Below, in pieces: positions 18,244 to 27,233 of a stretch of DNA of 64,000 bases. The translations under genes were made by a program, and so were the position numbers. The notes beneath the pieces were generated by a model, which was not told where the DNA came from, did not search any database, and saw nothing but the letters and a program-made list of their open reading frames with translations. The stretch's first letter is position 1. Each line of letters begins with the position of its first letter. The DNA is from Ruminococcus sp. AM22-13 (lineage in GTDB: Bacteria > Bacillota > Clostridia > Lachnospirales > Lachnospiraceae), in assembly GCF_003471165.1 (NCBI RefSeq), contig NZ_QRIL01000001.1, forward strand, positions 62,001 to 126,000, written 5' to 3'.

Positions 18244-20123
18244 AATTTTTTCACAAACAATGATCGGATTGCATTTAATACAGCAATGATCATAACACCT
18301 ACATCTGCAAAGATCGCCATCCACATATTTGCGATACCTAATGCGCCAAGAATCAGGCAGAGAACCTTGATTCCGATGGCAAAATAGATATTCTCGTATA
18401 CGATACGGATACATTTTCTTGCAATTTTGATAGCCTTTGAAATCTTAAGCGGATCGTCATCCATCAGAACGATGTCGGCAGCTTCAATTGCTGCATCAGA
18501 TCCAAGCGCCCCCATGGCAATACCGATATCCGCTCTGGATAATACAGGAGCATCATTGATACCGTCACCTACAAATGCGAGTTTCTCTTTCTCTGTTTTC
18601 TTTGAGAGAAGTTCTTCTACTTTAGATACCTTGTCCGCCGGGAGAAGTTCGCTGTATACTTCCTGTATTCCAAGATCAGCGGCAACCTGATCTGCAACAC
18701 GTTTGGAGTCACCTGTAAGCATAACTGTTTTTGTAATACCGGCTTTCTTAAGTTCTGCGATAGCTTCTTTTGCATGAGGTTTTACGATATCGGAAATCAG
18801 GATATGTCCTGCATATTTTCCATCAACAGCCATGTGTACAACCGTTCCCACATGGTGGCATTCCTGATAGGAAATACCAAGTCTCTTCATTAATTTTGCA
18901 TTTCCGGCAGCAATGGAAACACCGTCAACCTTTGCAATCACACCGTTACCACTGATTTCTTCAATATCTGTAACACGATTTCTATCAATTGGTTTTCCAT
19001 AAGCTTTCTGAAGACTCTTACTGATCGGATGGGAAGAAGAGCATTCTGCAAGTGCTGCATATTCTATCAGTTTTTCATCTGCCATCTCATTATGATGGAT
19101 GCCGCTTACTTCAAACACACCCTGTGTCATGGTTCCTGTTTTATCAAATACAACATATTTTGTCTGAGCCAGTGTCTCTAAATAATTGGAACCTTTAACC
19201 AGAACACCCTGATTGCTGGCACCACCGATTCCTGCGAAGAAGCTTAACGGGATACTGATAACAAGTGCACATGGACAGCTGATTACAAGGAAAGTAAGTG
19301 CTCTGTAGATCCAGTCCCCCCACATTGCAGGTTTTCCCATAATCAGCAATACAATTGGAGGAATAATCGCAAGTGCAAGTGCTCCGTAACATACAGCTGG
19401 TGTATAGTACTTGGCAAATTTAGAAATAAAATTCTCGGATTTTGATTTTCTGGAGCTTGAATTCTCTACGAGTTCCAGGATCTTGGATACAGTAGATTCA
19501 CCAAATTCCTTTGTTGTACGGATTTTTAAAAGACCAGTCATATTGATACATCCACTGATTACTTCATCTCCCACTTTTGCGTTGCGCGGGAGGCTCTCGC
19601 CTGTCAGTGCGCTGGTATTTAATGTAGAAGTGCCTTCTGTGATCACACCATCAATCGGTACTTTTTCACCTGGCTGTACAACGATGATCGTTCCAATCTC
19701 AACTTCATCCGGATCAACCTGTTCTAACTTACCATCCTGTTCTACGTTCGCATAATCAGGGCGGATATCCATCAGCTCACTGATATTTCTGCGGCTCTTT
19801 CCTACCGCATAGCCCTGGAAAAGCTCTCCAATCTGATAGAAAAGCATAACCGCGGTACCCTCTGTATAGTCACCCAGAAGAATAGCGCCTATGGTAGCTA
19901 CAGCCATCAGAAAGTTCTCATCAAATACCTGTTTATTTCTGATACCTTTTAATGCTTTCTTCAGAATATCATGACCAATGATCAGATATGGAATCATAAA
20001 AAGCCCAAATCTCAGGTAAGTTCCAAATTTCTGATGTTCATCTATCGGAAGTCCTGAAAAAACGACCACTAGAATCAGTGATATGATGATTCTGACAAGC
20101 ATTTTCTTTTGCTTCTTGTTCAT
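18240..20123 (-). CDS. CPC-type heavy-metal P1B-ATPase (CadA/ZntA-like)
   Basis: 627 residues. It has the P-type ATPase order: actuator domain with TGES, the metal-site helix SCPCALVISIPLSFFAG (CPC about 283-285), phosphorylation motif DKTGTMT (Asp about 327), HP in SSHP, and GDGINDAPVL. It exports Zn2+, Cd2+ or Pb2+ at the expense of ATP. The usual N-terminal HMA domain is absent; a separate HMA protein is encoded just upstream (20339-20557) and could substitute for it. An ArsR/SmtB repressor follows. RBS GGGGAGGAC supports the start. Confidence 0.94.
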   Translation of the reverse strand: MNKKQKKMLVRIIISLILVVVFSGLPIDEHQKFGTYLRFGLFMIPYLIIGHDILKKALKGIRNKQVFDENFLMAVATIGAILLGDYTEGTAVMLFYQIGELFQGYAVGKSRRNISELMDIRPDYANVEQDGKLEQVDPDEVEIGTIIVVQPGEKVPIDGVITEGTSTLNTSALTGESLPRNAKVGDEVISGCINMTGLLKIRTTKEFGESTVSKILELVENSSSRKSKSENFISKFAKYYTPAVCYGALALAIIPPIVLLIMGKPAMWGDWIYRALTFLVISCPCALVISIPLSFFAGIGGASNQGVLVKGSNYLETLAQTKYVVFDKTGTMTQGVFEVSGIHHNEMADEKLIEYAALAECSSSHPISKSLQKAYGKPIDRNRVTDIEEISGNGVIAKVDGVSIAAGNAKLMKRLGISYQECHHVGTVVHMAVDGKYAGHILISDIVKPHAKEAIAELKKAGITKTVMLTGDSKRVADQVAADLGIQEVYSELLPADKVSKVEELLSKKTEKEKLAFVGDGINDAPVLSRADIGIAMGALGSDAAIEAADIVLMDDDPLKISKAIKIARKCIRIVYENIYFAIGIKVLCLILGALGIANMWMAIFADVGVMIIAVLNAIRSLFVKKL

Positions 20124-20251
20124 ATTCTATGTCCTCCCCGTTTTTATGTTGTATCCATTATTTGTATCTATAGCAGTTCTGTAAAAGTTACGGTATTAAT
20201 CCCGCGAAGCCATCTTAAAAATTATGGTATAAATTCCTGGATATATGATAA

Positions 20252-20323
20252 AAGCGGGACTGTTGCATTAAACATTTCCGGCAAGCCATATGCCGTAAAA
20301 GTGATTCTTTATGCAACAGTCCC
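20252..20323 (-). terminator. Hairpin between the HMA and P-ATPase genes
   Basis: A 13-bp perfect stem, GGGACTGTTGCAT (20256-20268) and ATGCAACAGTCCC (20311-20323), with a T-rich stretch on the minus-strand side. It could reduce read-through from the HMA gene and so set their ratio. Confidence 0.5.
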
Positions 20324-20338
20324 TGGAATCATTTGAAA

Positions 20339-20557
20339 TTAAAGGAAAATCTCGCAGTCGTCTTCTACTTTCTTACAGTTCTTTAATACGTCCTTCATAA
20401 CTGCTTTCGGATCCTGTCCGTCTTCGAATTCAACGATCATCTTCAGCATCATGAAGTTAACAGTTGCATCCTTAACACCTGCTGTATTCTTAGCAGCTTC
20501 CTCCATTTTGTTTGCGCAGTTTGCACAGTCTACATCAATCTTATAAGTCTTTTTCAT
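20339..20557 (-). CDS. Free-standing HMA-domain metal chaperone
   Basis: 72 residues, one HMA fold. The metal site is DCANCANKMEE (CxxC about 10-13), which, with the preceding Asp, resembles the N-terminal domains of Zn/Cd ATPases (DCxxC). It stands first in the set with the P-ATPase that lacks its own HMA domain. ATG 20557 follows AAAGGAAAG. It would carry Zn/Cd to the pump (inference). Confidence 0.88.
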   Translation of the reverse strand: MKKTYKIDVDCANCANKMEEAAKNTAGVKDATVNFMMLKMIVEFEDGQDPKAVMKDVLKNCKKVEDDCEIFL

Positions 20558-20596
20558 AGTATACTTTCCTTTCTGGCTCATATTTTTTATATTAAC

Positions 20597-20654
20597 ATAT
20601 GAGCACTTGTTCATTTGTTTGATTTTATTATAGCATGCTTTCCTGTTCTGTCAA
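20597..20654 (-). promoter_or_regulatory. Promoter and SmtB/CadC-type operator of the metal export set
   Basis: On the minus strand TTGACA (20654-20649), a 16-bp spacer and TATAAT (20632-20627). Just downstream, 20597-20616 reads ATATGAGCACTTGTTCATTT, close to the known ArsR/SmtB imperfect palindrome ATATGAACA-N2-TGTTCATAT. Binding there would block the promoter. Confidence 0.7.
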
Positions 20655-20672
20655 TAGTTTTCCACAGATTTC

Positions 20673-20701
20673 TTTACGGAAATACAAATTTATGTTATAA
20701 T
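20673..20701 (+). promoter_or_regulatory. Promoter of the DtxR-type regulator gene
   Basis: TTTACG (20673-20678), a 17-bp spacer and TATAAT (20696-20701), 32 bp before the ATG. No TTAG-N6-CTAA box lies here, so I see no sign of autoregulation through that motif. Confidence 0.55.
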
Positions 20702-20733
20702 TCATCACAATAAAGCAAAAGGAGGATCCTGGT

Positions 20734-21102
20734 ATGGCGATACATGAATCTGGAGAAGACTATCTTGAAGCGATCCTTATGATAAAGGAGAGAAACGGAA
20801 ACGTCCGTTCTATTGATGTGGCACATGAACTTTCTTTTTCCAAACCAAGTGTCAGTGTTGCAATGAAGAATTTAAAAGCAAATAATTATATCACGGTTGA
20901 TGAGAATGGATATATCAATCTCACTGAAACCGGACAGGAAATTGCAGACAAGATTTATGAAAGACACACATTTCTGACTAACTGGCTCACTTCAATCGGA
21001 GTTGATCCGGAAGTTGCTGCTGAGGACGCATGTAAGATGGAACATGCAATCAGCTCAGAGAGTTTTACAGCTATTAAGAAATTTATTGCAGACGTACAGT
21101 AA
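20734..21102 (+). CDS. DtxR/MntR-family metal-dependent transcriptional regulator
   Basis: 122 residues. The winged helix (SFSKPSVSVAMKNLKANNYI about 29-48) is followed by a dimerisation/metal-binding region with the family residues ESGEDYLEAI (about 5), ERHTFLTNWL (about 75) and CKMEHAISSESF (about 99). It lacks the C-terminal SH3/FeoA-like domain, as in MntR/TroR-type short forms. RBS AAAGGAGGATCC. It is the obvious local candidate to bind the TTAG-N6-CTAA palindromes, since DtxR/IdeR operators contain the same TTAG/CTAA halves. Whether it senses Fe2+ or Mn2+ cannot be read from the sequence. Confidence 0.92.
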   Translation: MAIHESGEDYLEAILMIKERNGNVRSIDVAHELSFSKPSVSVAMKNLKANNYITVDENGYINLTETGQEIADKIYERHTFLTNWLTSIGVDPEVAAEDACKMEHAISSESFTAIKKFIADVQ

Positions 21103-21119
21103 TCAATGAATTTATATGA

Positions 21120-21234
21120 GTAACTGCTCCGTAGTTTATCAGGACTTGCTTGTACCCCTCCTGATACAAGCAAGTCCTACTTACTGCTTATTGCTCTTCG
21201 CAACTTCCGCAGGGGACTTACTTGATTCGGTTAA
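21120..21234. repeat. Interspersed intergenic repeat, family 1, copy B
   Basis: It has the modules TAACTGCTCCGTAGTTTATC, the inverted pair GGACTTGCTTG/CAAGCAAGTCC, TACTGCTTATTGCTCTTCGC and GGGGACTTACTTGATTCGGTT. It lies between the convergent dtxR and P-ATPase genes. Confidence 0.75.
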
Positions 21235-21238
21235 AATG

Positions 21239-21315
21239 AAAAAGAACCATATTCCCGGTCTATCGTATAGATAGTTTCAATCTCACGATGATGCCGGTTA
21301 AATATGGTTCTTTTT
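21239..21315 (-). terminator. Terminator after the second P-ATPase gene
   Basis: AAAAAGAACCATATT pairs with AATATGGTTCTTTTT, with inner pairing of CCGG and CTATC/GATAG. It is immediately beyond the stop codon. Confidence 0.8.
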
Positions 21316-21317
21316 AT

Positions 21318-23414
21318 TTAAATTTCCTCTTCTTTCGGAAGAAGATTTCTCATACTTCTTAAACTGATTGTCAGTGTTGAAAGGTTATGAAGCAGTGCTG
21401 AGGTAGTCGGCATGATTACACCGGTCACTCCAAGTGCAATCAGACCACCATTGACACCAATGATCGTTCTGTAATTATTATGGATACGTTTCATCAAAGC
21501 GGTGCTCAATCTCTTTAATGTAACAATCTCATGAAGGTTATCCGCTGAAATTGTTACATCAGCAATCTCACGCGCGATAGCTGCACCATCACTGATAGCA
21601 ATGCCTACGCTTGCAGAAGATAATGCCAGGGAATCATTAATTCCATCACCGATCATAATAACTTTATGGCCAAGTTTCTTCTCCTTTTCTACGAAGGAAG
21701 CCTTGTCTTCAGGGAGAACTTCAGAATAATATTCGTCTACTCCGACACGTTTTGCAATAGCTGCCGCTGTACGTTCACTGTCACCGGTCATCATAACAAC
21801 TTTTGTGATTCCGGCTTCCTTTAACTCACGTACTGCATCTGCTGCCTCCTCACGAAGAGGATCTTCCACACAGATAACTGCCGCAAGCCTGCCTTCGATT
21901 GCAAGGTATAAATGAGAACATTCTAACGGAAGACGTTCAAATCTATCCTTCATTCCTTCCGGAATCACACACTTCTCATCTTCCATTACAAAATGCCAGC
22001 TTCCGATTACGGCTTTCTTGCCTTCAATAGTAGTAGAAATACCATGAGCTACAATATATTCTACTTTGGAGTGCATTTCCTCATGGACAAGATTTCTTTC
22101 TTTTGCGGCATTTACTACGGCCCTTGCCATAGAGTGAGGGAAATGTTCTTCCATACATGCTGCAATACGCAGAAGTTCATCTGCACTCAGTTCATCATTG
22201 AAAGATACAACATCAGAAACTATCGGTTTTGCCTTGGTAAGCGTACCTGTCTTGTCAAATACGATTGTTGTGGCATCTGCCATTGCTTCCATGTATTTTC
22301 CACCTTTTACAGTGATACTGTGAGTACTTGCTTCTCTGATTGCTGACAATACTGAAATAGGCATGGCAAGTTTCAGTGCACAGGAAAAATCTACCATGAG
22401 CACTGCCAGAGTTTTGGTCATATTTCTGGTAATCAGATAAGTTGCAGCTGTGCCTGCGAGAGTGTATGGAACAAGTCTGTCTGCCAGATGTTCGGCATTA
22501 CTCTCTACAGAAGATTTCAGTTTCTCAGAATCCTCGATCATACCGACGATTTTTTCATAACGGCTGGATCCTGCGGCTTCTTTTACCTGGACAGTAATCT
22601 CACCCTCTTCGAGAACAGTTCCGGCATAAGCAAAGCTTCCCTCTGCTTTACGGACTGGCTGTGATTCACCGGTAAGAGAAGTCTGGTTGACCATTGCCTC
22701 TCCGGCAACAACATTTCCGTCAAATGGAATCACATTTCCCATATGTACACGAACATGATCCCCCGCTTTAATGCTGGAAACAGGTACAAGAACTTCCTGA
22801 CCTTCCGGATTTACAAGCCATACCTTTTCTGCATGAATAGACATACTTCTCGCAAGATCGTTTACAGATTTCTTATGTGTCCACTCTTCGAGAATCTCAC
22901 CAATTCCAAGCAGGAACATCGTAGAACTTGCGGTATTGATATCACCACGAAGCATAGACACACCGATTGCAGTCGCATCCAGAACAGGAACTTCCAGTTT
23001 GCCTTTCATCAGAGTGCGTACTCCATGATAAATATATTTACAGGATTTAGCTGTAGTGATCACCATACGTACCGGGTATGGCAGAAACATTTTGTTTAAT
23101 GCACGTAATACTACAGAATTAATCAGTTTTTCTTTGTATGTCTCATTTAATTCACGTCCGGAATTCTCCAGAACAGAATCTGACACCTGGGCTGTCTCAT
23201 AAGAAAATCTGCTCAACAGATGGATCAGCTCTTCTCTGCTTCCGGAGTAATAAACAGTCACATCCTGTGTTCTTACATAAACGGAAGCTTTGCTGATATT
23301 TTTCTGTTCCTCCAGATAGTACTGCAGGATATCTGCCTGTCTGTAAGTCATGTGCTTCTGAGCAAGATGAATACGGATTCTCCCTTTGATTTCATGCTTA
23401 ATAGCAAATTTCAT
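21318..23414 (-). CDS. P1B-type ATPase lacking the CPC motif
   Basis: 698 residues. The N-terminal region (about 1-75) has an HMA-like pattern without CxxC. TGES, the phosphorylation motif FDKTGTLTKAK (Asp about 387), HSMARAVV in the HP region and GDGINDSLAL are present, so it should hydrolyse ATP. The metal-site helix, however, reads DFSCALKLAMP (Cys about 345) where CPC would be; one Cys remains and the Pro is missing. Substrate is therefore uncertain. The start overlaps the stop of a DUF6110 gene (TAATG), which indicates tight coupling. Confidence 0.9.
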   Translation of the reverse strand: MKFAIKHEIKGRIRIHLAQKHMTYRQADILQYYLEEQKNISKASVYVRTQDVTVYYSGSREELIHLLSRFSYETAQVSDSVLENSGRELNETYKEKLINSVVLRALNKMFLPYPVRMVITTAKSCKYIYHGVRTLMKGKLEVPVLDATAIGVSMLRGDINTASSTMFLLGIGEILEEWTHKKSVNDLARSMSIHAEKVWLVNPEGQEVLVPVSSIKAGDHVRVHMGNVIPFDGNVVAGEAMVNQTSLTGESQPVRKAEGSFAYAGTVLEEGEITVQVKEAAGSSRYEKIVGMIEDSEKLKSSVESNAEHLADRLVPYTLAGTAATYLITRNMTKTLAVLMVDFSCALKLAMPISVLSAIREASTHSITVKGGKYMEAMADATTIVFDKTGTLTKAKPIVSDVVSFNDELSADELLRIAACMEEHFPHSMARAVVNAAKERNLVHEEMHSKVEYIVAHGISTTIEGKKAVIGSWHFVMEDEKCVIPEGMKDRFERLPLECSHLYLAIEGRLAAVICVEDPLREEAADAVRELKEAGITKVVMMTGDSERTAAAIAKRVGVDEYYSEVLPEDKASFVEKEKKLGHKVIMIGDGINDSLALSSASVGIAISDGAAIAREIADVTISADNLHEIVTLKRLSTALMKRIHNNYRTIIGVNGGLIALGVTGVIMPTTSALLHNLSTLTISLRSMRNLLPKEEEI

Positions 23415-23743
23415 TATTCTTCGCTGCCTTCTTCTTTTGTTTCTTCTGTCTCTTCTTTAAAATCTGTTGTATCTTCTATTGTTTCTTCAGCTGCATCTTC
23501 CACTACTTCCTCAGCTGATTCTCTTTCTTCGTTGATCTGCTGTGCTTCAGCGTAAATGTCTTCAGCATTTTCCTGAATTGTGGAAGCTGTTTTCATAATG
23601 CAGGATTTTGCACGTAAAACGGCTGCTGTGCAGTTTGTATATAATTTCTTGGCATCTTTACTTGTAAGAACTTTAATACCTGCTGTTCCAAAAGCTACTC
23701 CTGCTGCGAAGATTCCTGTTTTTTTTGCGTCAAATTTAATCAT
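23414..23743 (-). CDS. DUF6110 family protein
   Basis: 109 residues. A short hydrophobic N-terminus (about 10-25, GIFAAGVAFGTAGIKVL) is followed by a helical domain with two Cys (about 38 and 48) and a very acidic Glu/Thr tail (about 70-109). I recognise it as the DUF6110 type found beside unusual metal P-ATPases in clostridia. It precedes and is translationally coupled to such an ATPase; an accessory or regulatory subunit role is inferred. RBS AAAAGGAGGAC. Confidence 0.75.
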   Translation of the reverse strand: MIKFDAKKTGIFAAGVAFGTAGIKVLTSKDAKKLYTNCTAAVLRAKSCIMKTASTIQENAEDIYAEAQQINEERESAEEVVEDAAEETIEDTTDFKEETEETKEEGSEE

Positions 23744-23958
23744 TATTTTGTCCTCCTTTTCGACATCAGGTTATTTTATTTTATGTATTATACAACCAAT
23801 GTTTTCATATTTCTACTATTTTTTTATTGTTGAGAAACATTTTCATCTTATCACATAAAAAGGCAAAATTGATATAACAGACGTTTTATATAAATTGTAC
23901 CTATACCAAAATGTTTTCGGAATTTCTATGCTCACACTACAAAATATAGTGTAATAAG

Positions 23959-23996
23959 AAAAAAGCCGAAAACTTCCTGTTCAGTAGTTTCCGGCG
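23959..23996 (-). terminator. Terminator after the Fur-like gene
   Basis: GCCGGAAAC pairs with GTTTTCGGC on the minus strand, followed by a run of six T, about 35 bp past the stop. Confidence 0.8.
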
Positions 23997-24028
23997 GATA
24001 TTTTTATCTATCTTAATATTACTTGTTT

Positions 24029-24439
24029 TCAATGTTTAAAGTCACAGGAATTTACAAACATTCTTTCAATTTCCTGATTATCAATGTATCCGCAGGCTTT
24101 GAGCCCTGCCAGAACTACATTATTAAAATTGTCTCTTGATAATTTCTGGACGGTATTATCATCCAGTTCGATCGTGCAGACACTCTCGTCTTTACAATCC
24201 GGATTTCTTACGATCTTATACATATTTCTTCTGCTGATCGCACCGATTTCTTCTAAAAGATTTACCATGCGGTACACCGTAGCTGATCCAATGCCCGGAT
24301 CCAGGCGGGATGCATTGTAATAAATTTCTTTACAGCAGGAACACTCATTCTCAAGAATGACTTCCAACAACATTCTTCTTTGTTTGGTAATCCTGCATCC
24401 TCGCTTTTTTAACTCCTGGATTACAACATCTTTCTGCAT
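24029..24439 (-). CDS. Fur-family regulator, atypical
   Basis: 136 residues from ATG 24439. A TTG at 24502 would give 157, and neither start has a strong ribosome-binding site. The winged helix (KKRGCRITKQRRMLLEVI, then GSATVYRMVNLLEEIGAIS) is clearly Fur-like. The C-terminal half is divergent. The usual His-rich site and the paired CxxC of Fur/Zur are absent, and only scattered Cys remain (CSCC about 33, then DCKDESVC). It may sense another metal or signal. It lies between the metal ATPases and feoB and is transcribed alone. Confidence 0.8.
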   Translation of the reverse strand: MQKDVVIQELKKRGCRITKQRRMLLEVILENECSCCKEIYYNASRLDPGIGSATVYRMVNLLEEIGAISRRNMYKIVRNPDCKDESVCTIELDDNTVQKLSRDNFNNVVLAGLKACGYIDNQEIERMFVNSCDFKH

Positions 24440-24549
24440 ATGGGTTCTCTGGTAATTGGGTTCTTCACAATTTCTTTGTCTTTGTAATGCTGCTGCTCCC
24501 AAAATTACATCATCCTTCCGCTTAATTTATTCCTGTTAATCGTCTGTTT

Positions 24550-24596
24550 GTAACTGTTTAGTATCCTTGTGAGATAGTAGACTTCTAAATAATTAC
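24550..24596. repeat. Palindromic element GTAACTGTTTAG...CTAAATAATTAC
   Basis: 12-bp imperfect inverted arms (24550-24561 and 24585-24596), the same family as 18201-18243 and 63395-63440. It ends 14 bp from the stop of the FeoB-associated gene. Confidence 0.55.
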
Positions 24597-24609
24597 GGCT
24601 GCTCTTTGA

Positions 24610-24741
24610 TCAATGGCATCCCCTGCAATGACTGCAGTCACCACCACATGATGATTTACCGCTTTTTTTATCCTTTACGATTCCTCTTACAATGAGTCCG
24701 ACGATCAAAACTAAAATTGCTCCTACAACAAAAGTTCCCAT
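24610..24741 (-). CDS. FeoB-associated Cys-rich membrane protein
   Basis: 43 residues. One membrane helix (about 3-20, FVVGAILVLIVGLIVRGI) is followed by a basic stretch and the Cys/His cluster SSCGGDCSHCRGCH. This is the FeoB_associated family, encoded after feoB in many Firmicutes and thought to help deliver or gate Fe2+. ATG 24741 follows AGGAGGTG; longer frames to 24870 lack such a site. Confidence 0.9.
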   Translation of the reverse strand: MGTFVVGAILVLIVGLIVRGIVKDKKSGKSSCGGDCSHCRGCH

Positions 24742-24906
24742 AACCGACACCTCCTGCCGACTTTTTGTGTTACTCCATATAGTATAATCTATTCTACTCA
24801 GTACAATATCTACTTCACATGATACATAGATAGGTATACTATTGCAACTGATTATTTTATCAGAGCCCACATCACTGAAGGACGCAGGCTCTGGTTTGCT
24901 TACTAT

Positions 24907-27066
24907 TTATCTGGCCTTTGCCATACCTTTTACATTTACATTAAGGCTGCTGCTTTCCTTATAAGGTCTGAACAGAAGATATAAAAATCCGATGATAATT
25001 GCGAATGCAACCACTGTCCAGATACCGAAACCACCGCCTGTGACCAGTGTACCGATCTGGTAGATACACAGGGACACAAGATATGCAAGTCCACACTGAT
25101 ATCCGATTGCGAAGAAAAACCATTTTGTATTGTTCATTTCTCTCTTGATCGCACCCATAGCTGCGAAGCAAGGAGCACAAAGAAGGTTGAATACCAGGAA
25201 GCCGTAAGCTGCGATCGGTGTCATGGCTGTTGCCAGGTTACCCCAGATCTCAGCACCGTCTTCTGCAACTTCTGCGAATCCATAAAGCATACCGAATGTA
25301 GCTACTACGTTCTCTTTTGCGATCAGACCTGTAACTGCTGCAACTGCCATCTTCCATCCTTCGCCGGCTTTTGTCCAGCCAAGAGGTGCAAAGATCCATG
25401 CGATTGCTGTACCGATCTTAGAAAGGATACTCTCGTTAAGTTCTTCAACCATACCGAAGCTTCCGCCTTCCCATCCGAAGCTCATTAAGAACCACAGAAT
25501 GATTGTTGAAAGAAGGATGATTGTTCCGGCTTTCTTAATGAAGGACCAGCCTCTTTCCCACATACTTCTTAAGATGTTGCTGACTGTTGGCCAGTGGTAT
25601 GCAGGAAGCTCCATAACGAACGGAGCCGGATCACCGGCAAACATTTTTGTTTTCTTTAAGATGATACCGGAGCAGATAATTGCTACGATACCAACAAAAT
25701 AAGAACTTGTTGCAACCCATCCGCTGTTTCCGAAGAACGCACCTGCGATCATGGCAATGATTGGAAGTTTAGCTCCGCAAGGAACGAATGTGGTTGTCAT
25801 AATTGTCATTTTTCTGTCACGGTCATTCTCGATTGTACGGGAAGCCATAACACCGGGAACACCGCATCCGCTGCCGATAAGCATTGGAATGAAGGATTTA
25901 CCTGAAAGACCGAATTTACGGAAAATTCTGTCCATGATAAATGCTACACGAGCCATGTAACCACAGGACTCAAGGAATGCAAGGAATGCAAACAGTACAA
26001 GCATCTGAGGTACGAAACCGAGAACTGCTCCGACACCGGCTACGATACCGTCAAGGATCAGTCCCTGTAACCATGCTGCACAGCCAATCGCATTCAGTCC
26101 GGATTCAATTGCCGGAGGAATGATCTCACCAAACAGAACATCGTTTGTCCAGTCAGTTACGAAAGCACCAACAGTAGTTACAGATACATAATATACAATA
26201 AACATTACAACTGCAAAGATCGGCAGTGCCAGCCATCTGTTGGTAACGATACGGTCAATCTTATCAGATGTGGAAAGCTTATCTTTTCTTGCCTTAGTCA
26301 CACACTGACCAATGATAGAAGAAATATAAACATATCTCTCATTTGTGATAATACTTTCTGTATCGTCGTCAAACTCATTTTCCATTTCTTTGATCTCGGC
26401 AGATACATTTACGGATGTATTCATCTGCTCAATGATCTTGTCATCTCTTTCAAGAAGCTTGATCGCGAAGAATCTCTTCTGTTCTTCCGGTACTACACCG
26501 GTTAGTTTATTCTCAACTGCTCCGATAATCTCTTCTGCTTTATCACAGAATTCATGGACAGGTGTTACTTTCTTATGGCTCTGGGCAATGGAAACTGCCT
26601 TGTTTGCGGCTTCTGTGATCCCTGTTCCCTTCAGAGCGGAAATAGTAACAACTTCACAGCCAAGTTTCTTTTTCAGCTTATCAATATGTATTGTATCACC
26701 GTTTTTCTCAACGATATCCATCATGTTGACTGCCATGATGACCGGAATCCCAAGTTCCAGAATCTGTGTTGTAAGATACAGGTTACGTTCAATATTGGTA
26801 CCATCAACGATATTGATGATCGCATCCGGTTTTTCCTGAAGAATGTAATTTCTTGCAACTACTTCTTCAAGTGTATATGGTGATAAAGAATAAATACCAG
26901 GTAAGTCAGTGAGGACAACATCTTTGTGTCCCTTCAGTTTACCTTCTTTTTTCTCGACAGTTACACCTGGCCAGTTACCTACAAACTGATTTGAGCCGGT
27001 CAGTGCATTGAATAATGTCGTTTTACCGCAGTTCGGATTACCTGCGAGTGCAATTTTTACTGACAT
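24907..27066 (-). CDS. feoB: Ferrous iron transporter FeoB
   Basis: 719 residues. The N-terminal G domain has GNPNCGKTTLFNALTG (G1), DLPGIYSL (G3) and NMMD (G4). A helical GDI region and two Gate modules of the membrane transporter follow (for example GCGVPGVMASRT and PCGAKLPI). It imports Fe2+. The 5' region holds a 17-bp-spaced array of TTAG-N6-CTAA palindromes (27152-27216), so it appears metal-regulated apart from the feoA genes before it. Full length. Confidence 0.97.
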   Translation of the reverse strand: MSVKIALAGNPNCGKTTLFNALTGSNQFVGNWPGVTVEKKEGKLKGHKDVVLTDLPGIYSLSPYTLEEVVARNYILQEKPDAIINIVDGTNIERNLYLTTQILELGIPVIMAVNMMDIVEKNGDTIHIDKLKKKLGCEVVTISALKGTGITEAANKAVSIAQSHKKVTPVHEFCDKAEEIIGAVENKLTGVVPEEQKRFFAIKLLERDDKIIEQMNTSVNVSAEIKEMENEFDDDTESIITNERYVYISSIIGQCVTKARKDKLSTSDKIDRIVTNRWLALPIFAVVMFIVYYVSVTTVGAFVTDWTNDVLFGEIIPPAIESGLNAIGCAAWLQGLILDGIVAGVGAVLGFVPQMLVLFAFLAFLESCGYMARVAFIMDRIFRKFGLSGKSFIPMLIGSGCGVPGVMASRTIENDRDRKMTIMTTTFVPCGAKLPIIAMIAGAFFGNSGWVATSSYFVGIVAIICSGIILKKTKMFAGDPAPFVMELPAYHWPTVSNILRSMWERGWSFIKKAGTIILLSTIILWFLMSFGWEGGSFGMVEELNESILSKIGTAIAWIFAPLGWTKAGEGWKMAVAAVTGLIAKENVVATFGMLYGFAEVAEDGAEIWGNLATAMTPIAAYGFLVFNLLCAPCFAAMGAIKREMNNTKWFFFAIGYQCGLAYLVSLCIYQIGTLVTGGGFGIWTVVAFAIIIGFLYLLFRPYKESSSLNVNVKGMAKAR

Positions 27067-27151
27067 AATCTCTCTCCTCTGATTTCTTGATCTCTATTAT
27101 TTTGACCGCTTTATCCAATCTTTCTACTGTTGATATCACTCTCAACAATTA

Positions 27152-27216
27152 TTAGTCATCGCTAATACTTAGCTTTTGTTAACTATTAGATTACACTAAT
27201 TGTTAGAAAGACCTAA
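27152..27216 (-). promoter_or_regulatory. Tandem array of TTAG-N6-CTAA palindromes before feoB
   Basis: Exact 14-bp palindromes start at 27152, 27186 and 27203, and a one-mismatch copy (TTAG-N6-TTAA) starts at 27169. All four are exactly 17 bp apart. Equal spacing close to 1.6 helical turns suggests stacked dimers of a DtxR-type repressor (inference). Confidence 0.7.
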
Positions 27217-27233
27217 CATAATGCCAAAAAAAA

